Below, piece after piece: positions 57,781 through 64,000 of a stretch of DNA of 64,000 nucleotides. This stretch comes from Manis javanica (taxonomy: Eukaryota > Chordata > Mammalia > Pholidota > Manidae): NCBI RefSeq assembly GCF_040802235.1, contig NC_133157.1:25127501-25191500 (forward strand), given 5' to 3'. Positions within the stretch are counted from its first letter, which is position 1. Every line of letters starts with the position of its first letter. The translations under genes were made by a program, and so were the position numbers. The notes under the pieces were generated by a model. That model was given only the letters and a program-made list of their open reading frames with translations. It did not search any database and had not been told where the DNA came from.

Positions 57781-58384
57781 CTGCCTGCCTCAAGCAAGCC
57801 TTTCCGGTGACTGTACCAAAATACAGTGGGGGACATGCATTTAATGCCTCAAATCCACATCTTGAGCTGGTTTATTGTAATATATAAATGATATTAATGA
57901 CTTATCTGACATCCCTGCCTATGAGAGCACCACCTATCTCCCCAGAATTCCTCACACACTGTCAATGGTGACTTAGCTGTATGGCTATAGCCAAGGCCTC
58001 CCAAATACCCGACCACAGTATCTTCCGTTCCCACTTCTCTGTAACACACACATACAAGAAGGGAATTCCTTCCACAGACAGACATTTATCACCACCACAA
58101 AAGTTGTGTTTTCCTTTCATTTATTTGCTCTATATTCCATATGAGAAGATCTTGACTTACCCCTTTTTCAATAATTGAGCTTAGCAACCAGCTCAACATA
58201 CTCTGGAGTTTTCAAATTTATTTCTAATGAAAACAAACTTGACATAGAACAAGAGGGAATGATTCAGCTTAGCCACAAAAGTAAATTTTAGCTCGTTGCT
58301 TCTACCTTAAAGGAAACACTAGAAAGTTTGGGGAAAATTCTGTATAGCTTGATATTTCATTGAATTCTAGAAATAACAAACCAG
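57781..58384. other. Unique sequence
   Basis: No repeat or gene recognised. Confidence 0.5.
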
Positions 58385-58570
58385 CCTCAAGACTCAACCT
58401 AGCTTCTACTTCTTTCAGGAAACCCTCTGTAAACAAACCCTCTCCCCAAATCTGTGCTCCCTTGAAATTCCATACATACCTTTAAGATGGCACTAACCAT
58501 ACTATGCTCTGATAATTGCTTTACACATCTCTTCTACACAGATTCTCAGCACCCACCACAGTGGGGAGCA
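58385..58570 (+). mobile_element. L2 fragment
   Basis: gactcaacctagcttctacttctttcaggaaaccctctgtaaac, ctgtgctcccttgaaattccatacatacc, actatgctctgataattgctttacac. A (GGAA)4-5 run follows at 58579-58596. Confidence 0.7.
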
Positions 58571-58596
58571 AGGAAGGGTGGAAGGAAGGAAGGAAG

Positions 58597-60149
58597 GCAT
58601 TCAGGATGTGAGGAGGAAAGTAAATAAAGTAAATGTTTGACGTACATGTTTTCCAAACTAATTCAAGGCACATAGTCTGGCAAAGGGTTTCTTTCCTGCT
58701 GACTGGTTAAGTGTAATTTCAAGAGAAATAGATTGGGTAGCAATACTAGAATTCCATGCACACTACTGGTTTATGGGGATACCAGAAAAAAATGTTCTAA
58801 ATTATGACTGAAAATCTACAATGCTCATTTATGATACATACATTACACCTCAAGCCCAGACAAATGGAAATAAATATTTCATGGATTTACAACTATCTTT
58901 AGAAAAGCTTTTCAGGCACTTCTTGCTCTAGATACATTTGTGTTTTACATATTTGATATATCACACAACTTTATTTAGCCTTTTAGTGAACTAATACAGT
59001 AACATAATATACAGCAAGTGCCATGGTAAGTGGGCACCACCGTGTGTGGGGCCCTAACTGCCAGTGAATGGCAATGCTCCAGCATCTGTCCTTCATCCTC
59101 TGAGGTTCTCCATTGCCTGTCAGGTGAGATGCATTTGTGACATTCATGTTTTTCTATATTACTCTTTCCTTCTCCACTGCTTGTGATGATTCCACAACAA
59201 CACAGAGGATTGTGGTACACACTTCACTGTTAATGATTTTTAATATATTTAGGCATAGAAAGAAAATCCTAAGATAGATGTGACTCATAACCCATCAACC
59301 CCATGGCAGTCAAGAGAGTTGATCTATCACCTCCAGCTTTTTCTCTGTTCACTCCACTTCTCACTCTGTATTCTTATTAAATGAGCCCAGCTTTAATAAC
59401 TATAGATTAAGTAGAGATAGCAATATCCTCCTAGAGTGGCCGAAAAATCCTAAATCTCTTCCATGCCACTGCTGTATTGGAAAATTGCTCTTAGCATATT
59501 TGGTTTGGCTGGCATCCTTTTTAAAGAATTCAGCCACTGGTCATGTCAAGGAATGTCTGTATGCCTGGATTTTTGATCGCCAATACATAGGACATTGGAA
59601 TTACATTTGTGTGTTTGAAGAACATTAATTGGCGATGGGCTTTACTTTGCCAAATGACTAAGAATACTTGATACAAAAAAAAATATCAGAAGTTTGACTT
59701 AGGATATTAATTCTCACTAGTACTTTATCGTGACATTGAAAGGTTTCTGCAAATGGAGATACGAAGAAGACACATCCCAGGATAGAAGTGCATATGATGA
59801 GGGCAGCTTGCAGGACACAGTCAGCAACAGAATTTAAGTGATTCAGAACCCAATCCATGAATACTTTTGAGTGCCCATTACATGCTGGAACATGTGAATA
59901 TATAAAATCATATAGTAATATATAAAAATATAGGGTATGAGTTATTTTAGAGGAACTTTAAAGAAGGCATAGGTGATCCAAAGGAACACTTGACACCTCC
60001 TTGAAGAGATTAACTTGGGCTGAACAACATGTGTCTGGAAACTTTGGGTGGGAGTAGAAGAATCAGGAGCTTTGCACATTGACTGTATTACCCAAATCAT
60101 CTGTCTTTTTCACAAAGTTTTAAATTTCACGTTAAGCCATATTTATATT
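58597..60149. other. 1.5 kb of mostly unique sequence
   Basis: A faint L2 tail lies at 59855-59905 (gagtgcccattacatgctggaac). The rest is unassigned and holds the inverted repeat listed separately. Confidence 0.45.
59576..59636. promoter_or_regulatory. Inverted pair of CCAAT-type words
   Basis: ATCGCCAAT (59576-59584) and its exact reverse complement ATTGGCGAT (59628-59636), arms 9 bp with a 43-bp loop; TTAATTGG overlaps the right arm. Too long a loop for a terminator; more like paired protein sites (NF-Y type CCAAT). Confidence 0.35.
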
Positions 60150-60460
60150 CAAATATAGGACTTTCCATTATTCATGCTAAATGTCATCTTTCTAGTTTGT
60201 TGAGATTTTTTATTATCATCTAATTTTGACATAAAATACATTCTTTGTTATTCCTTCCAGATTCTTGCCATCTGCAACTTTAACAAATAAATGTTCACCT
60301 ATCTTTTAATAAAAAAGATGTAGGCCTAAGCTGGATCAAGGACCTGAAGCTTCACCATTTGTCCACGGATCTCTCTCCTGACAGCCACTGCAACACTCTT
60401 TGGGGACTGTCAGTTACACATCCACAAATTAAAAATCTTTAAGCTCTGTTTTTCTCTTCA
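60150..60460 (-). mobile_element. CR1/L3-type LINE reverse-transcriptase fossil
   Basis: The plus strand keeps the antisense CR1/L3 order: gctaaatgtcatctttctagtttgttgagatttttta, attcttgccatctgcaactttaac (opposite the reverse-transcriptase FADDTKL motif), aggcctaagctggatcaaggacctgaagcttcacc (opposite GVPQGSVLGPVLF) and atccacaaattaaaa. Motif residues are largely lost and frames are broken. One of the oldest elements in the window. Confidence 0.6.
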
Positions 60461-62294
60461 CTTTAAGGTTTTAAAGCACCAAGTTCAAATATGCTATTAC
60501 TGTGTCTATGGAATTTTATAAATGGCCAAGATTTTACCTTCAAAATGAAATGAAGGTGATAGGGCATAATTTCTCAGCAATTATCGCTGCTCTCAGGAAT
60601 CAGAGAGTTGTCGCTTTTTTAATCGCTCCCCCAAAAATGTAACCTATTTAAGAAGCAAAGGCATCTTCAAGTTCTCTAGAGCTTTTGGAAATCAAGCTCC
60701 TGGTTTGTACCTCTTTGCTCCCCACATCCTAAAACATGGCTGACAGCGTCTCAGCAATCTCGTCCACAGCTCTGCTCTGTGCACCTGTCAGGCAGGCCTG
60801 CAATTCCATCTGGGCAGAGGGCTTATCTCCTTTAGAGAAAGATAATACTCCTTTGGAATCACTTTACCTTGCTTGATTAGGCTCGCAGATCCTTCCCTTA
60901 CTGTTTGTTCCTCTCTTTCCTGCCTTTTTTAAACTACTGATCTGGGGAGAACTTGAGAGAAGTATCTTATCATTTATTCAGTTGACTACTGACACCTTGT
61001 TCTTTAAAAAAAAACAGATTAAAGAATAAATGACACCAAACCTAATGCACCTAAAACACAAAGGTGATTCAACTAATCAAGCCAAAAGGAACTTCTTATG
61101 AGAAGATGAAAGGGGAACATATTTTTAGAGAGGGTAACTTTATTTGCAGTAAATTCCCTCTACAGTTGGTGAACCTGTCAATGTAACAAGGAGGCCATTC
61201 CTCTACAGATGATCTAAGGAATAATGGTGAGCAACCAGGTAGCTGGTGCAGTGTGAGAAGGCCTGTCTTCCATGTGTCTTCCTCCTCGGAAGGGTCTGCC
61301 CTGTTCATCTGTCAGTTCAGCAGAAGCTCTGACAGCCAAAAGCCTGGCAGTAAGTCAATATGTTCCCCTTGAGACAAGGAAAATTCTGCAGGTCAGCCTT
61401 ACTAGGCAAGTAGACTACAAAAAGCGCCGAGTGCATACAAATGCTGTAGTAAATTAAGATAATGATATTGGCTGTTTATTGTAGATAAAACATAAATCTG
61501 TAATAGAAGCATCTAGGAGATTCCAGCGTCCAGTGCATCAACATCAGAAAGAACAGTTATGACTGTTGTCAAGGAAAAAAAAAACTCCAGGGCCTGACTA
61601 ACATTTAGAGATATAAAGCTTTCATATCCTTCAGTCTTCTTTCCTTTGTGATTTCCACAGGATTTTCATTTCCAGAGATATTATACTACTTGCTTTCAAA
61701 GGAATTCAATATTTTCATTCAGAAAAGTAATTTCACAGGAAAGTAACACAGAGTGATGTCCTGGGTATTCATTTTCAGAGCCAATCTTACAAAGTCAATT
61801 TGTGCTGCAAGGAGCTGGGGCAACATGAAAAGGTGCAGATCCTGTGTATTTGGGTTTCTATGGTCTTCTTTCCCATTTCCCCACACAATGCCTTGGACAC
61901 CCCATAAGCATTTGAAAAGAATTGTCTGGTGTTAAAAACAAAACAAGCTGCTGACTCCCTTAATATAAACCAGGCATAACCCAAAGATATTGACACCCAT
62001 CCCAGAACTAGATTACGACCTCCTTCCTTCTGCCCTGTACTACAAGTCATATCGCCATAACCATCAGAGCCATTCTGTTTATTTTCTCCCCGTCGTTGGA
62101 GAAATTAGAGGAGAAAGCGCAAGTCTAAGGTGAAAGGCAAGGAGATGAAGTACTTGCCCGGGTACTTCTGGGCAGATAAAAAGCTAATCCTGATAAAACC
62201 AAGACTGAAATCCTTCCAGCCAGCAGCAAGTCAAGGTCAGACAACATGAGCCAATCAAGGTGCAAGCTGACTGACTTTCTCAAGTGAGTCAGAC
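60461..62294. other. 1.8 kb of unique sequence
   Basis: No transposon recognised. TGAGTCA, an AP-1 word, lies at 62285-62291. Frames at 61787-62050 and others lack domains. Confidence 0.45.
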
Positions 62295-62390
62295 ACTGCC
62301 AGAGGAGGGACAGGGGTAGAGGGAGGAAGGAAGAGGGGGGAAGAGCCGGGAAAGGAGAAAAAAAGCATCCCGGGAGAGGGGAAGAGATGG
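62295..62390. repeat. G/A-rich polypurine tract
   Basis: About 95 bp dominated by G and A with short breaks (ccggg, catcccggg). The opposite-strand frames across it (Pro/Ser/Leu-rich) are artefacts. Confidence 0.8.
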
Positions 62391-62539
62391 ACTGACAGAG
62401 TGAATGAGAGGCCGAAATGCAGGGGGGAAATGTGGTTCCTTTCTCTTTTCCTGCCCCTTGACATATTTCAGGATGAAAAGGAATTTTAAAATCTTCAAGT
62501 TTTTCATCAGGCATTTAGGTGACGGAAGCACAAGGTCCA

Positions 62540-63250
62540 GCTGCCAATGGATGTTTTTCCTAGGGGTTTTCAAGTCAGCCGCACGCCCTAACCTTGAAGA
62601 CATTGTTTATTCCTGGTGGAAAGATAAGCCCGCCAGCCCCGGCCCCACCCCCCACCGGAGCAGCGTGGGCATTACCAGTGAACAAAGAGAGATTGCTGTA
62701 CGGCAACAAGCATTTGGTTTTGATTAGAGGATATTCAGGGGCTGTGCAAGTTCTATTAAAATAAGCACAAAACCATTTTAAAGGGCTTTTTCTTTTCTTT
62801 CTCTTTCCCCCCTCGGTTTATATTGTTAATCTTTCTTCCTGGACGGCTCCTCACAAATGCCTTTTGTTTTCTTGCGTGATCCTACGTGCCAGGACTCTGA
62901 GAAGGGAGGACGGAGGTCCTGTGCTGGCATCCTTTCAAGCCTCTTCCATAGGAGATGAAGGCTTGTTGCTGCGCCTTCAAGGGTATAAATTTAGAGGCCG
63001 CCAAACCATCCGGAGGTAATTCAAATGCTGGTAAATGTTGGAATCTACCCTGGCCCCCTGCTCATATGAATACCCTGGCACTTACCCCACTCAGAGGAAA
63101 CGAAACCAATTTGGGAACGCGAGAGAGAATAAACATGCAATTAAAATGGTCATTTCTCCTGTTTTCTTCCTTTACTTCTCTCTCTCTCTTTTTTTTTTTT
63201 TTTTAACACTGCATCCCATTCTATAATCTGATGATGAATCGGGCCTGGTT
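62540..63250. promoter_or_regulatory. Candidate regulatory region, repeat-free
   Basis: Dense transcription-factor words without transposon phrases: ATTGTTTATT (62602-62611, FOX/SOX type), GATAAG (62623-62628), AACAAAG (62681-62687, SOX/TCF type), then ggttttgattag and gttaatc. GC content is locally higher near 62625-62670. No transcription start or exon is evident; enhancer function is inferred. Confidence 0.35.
63175..63204. repeat. (TC)n(T)n polypyrimidine run
   Basis: TCTCTCTCTC followed by about 16 T. Another T12 run lies at 63311-63324. Confidence 0.9.
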
Positions 63251-64000
63251 AATTATAACAACATACAAAAGATCGCTGTCTTTTCTCCACAGTGACTGTG
63301 TTAGCTCTGCTTTTTTTTTTTTTTGTGGAGGGGCTGGGGGTTGAGGAATGGGAAGAGAGGTGGATAAACTTCAAGGGAAACCGTCATTTTGGAAGAGCCG
63401 CTATTTTGATACTGTTTGCAAACCCTTTGCCATAGCGAACATGGCACTTTCCCTTTCAATTTCTCTTCCCTCCTCCTTTATACATAGACAAATAAAAATG
63501 AATCTTTCCAGAGGCAGCACGCATGTCACTTCTATATATTCTTCAGATAGCTTATTTTCATTCAGCTTAAAGCAGAACCTATCATTTGTATTCAAGATTC
63601 CATCCAGCCTCTCTCTCTCTCCAAGCAGGTCTTCAAGAAGGCCTGCTGCCCTCCTTTGTTCCACACACTCTGCTAAAGGCCAAAAGATGGAAAGAGCACA
63701 CCCATCTGGTTTGTTTTCCCATCCTGAGAGGGGCTGAGAGAGCCCCCTCCAGTGGAAGGAACACGGTGGTCGGGAAGAGGCATTGCCATCTTCTCTTTGT
63801 TCGTGATTAGTTTCTTGTGCTCATCTCAGGAAGACTCTGAATATCTATCCATGGGGAAATAACACCACTAAATGGCGCTCACCCAGCAAACAGGAGAATT
63901 CGTTGTCAGGGCTGTGAAATACTTACACTTAAAAATCCCATTTCGGTGTCAAAAAAAAACCCATAAGCATTTCACTTCTCTCTTCATCCTTTTTCTCTTG
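63251..64000. other. Unique sequence to window end
   Basis: No repeat or gene recognised. Overlapping frames on both strands at 63348-63810 (up to 129 codons) show no domain. Confidence 0.45.

Noticed and set aside
1-64000. CRISPR array, tRNA, rRNA, riboswitch or operon
   Set aside because: No spaced identical repeats, no cloverleaf with A/B boxes that I could see, no bacterial gene density; the sequence is mammalian.

Overview
This 64 kb window looks like AT-rich mammalian nuclear DNA that is intergenic or deep-intronic. I found no convincing protein-coding exon, tRNA, rRNA, CRISPR array or bacterial-style operon. The longest open frames (about 160 codons or less) fall in simple repeats, retrotransposon relics or unique DNA, and show no domain or splice structure. 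The recognisable content is layered transposable-element fossils: MIR, L2-type and CR1/L3-type elements (ancient, shared by mammals), HAL1/L1M, LTRs of the MaLR (MLT1) sort and hAT MITEs (MER5, MER20), plus a few young elements.

Organism. The MIR/L2/L1M/MLT1/MER5/MER20 set makes this a placental mammal. There is no Alu, rodent B1/B2, carnivore tRNA-Lys SINE or ruminant BovB. The young insertions are L1s with a distinctive 3' UTR (8304-10313 and about 32771-33020) and an 0.8 kb poly(A)-tailed element at 1-816 that resembles the 3' end of an endogenous retrovirus. From memory these types, and the lack of a young SINE, fit a pangolin (Pholidota). This is an inference that a database search could overturn.

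Layout. 1-816: young ERV-like retrocopy. 1.4-3.1 kb: MIR, L2-type, LTR and L1M fragments. 3.8-7.2 kb: sense L1M/HAL1 relics. 7.9-10.7 kb: an antisense L1M split by a young antisense L1 with a 12-bp target-site duplication. 10.8-12.7 kb: a (CA)n array and a 234-bp GGGA/GGAA purine tract. 13.6-24.4 kb: MIRs, L1M copies on both strands (14.1-15.2 and 20.7-22.6 kb), an MLT1A-like LTR and L2-type pieces. 24.4-28.9 kb: mostly unique, with a GC-richer patch near 25.4 kb. 29-34.7 kb: a candidate conserved enhancer (29.46-29.67 kb), then a dense pile of L1, LTR, MIR and MITE pieces with a young L1 tail. 34.7-39.8 kb: mostly unique. 39.8-44.7 kb: MIR/L2 pieces and an LTR with a MER5-type MITE nested inside. 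44.7-45.8 kb: unique DNA with homeodomain/POU-like words. 46-58.6 kb: many antisense L2-type and MIR fragments, including a MIR that has grown a trinucleotide microsatellite. 59.5-64 kb: largely unique DNA with an inverted CCAAT-box pair, a CR1/L3 reverse-transcriptase fossil, a polypurine tract and a candidate regulatory stretch at 62.5-63.3 kb.

Nothing here acts as a pathway. The interest lies in the nested insertions with readable target-site duplications, the composite ERV-like poly(A) element, and several repeat-free islands that look like developmental enhancers. All family names come from recognising consensus phrases by eye, so element edges are usually good to about 10-40 bp.
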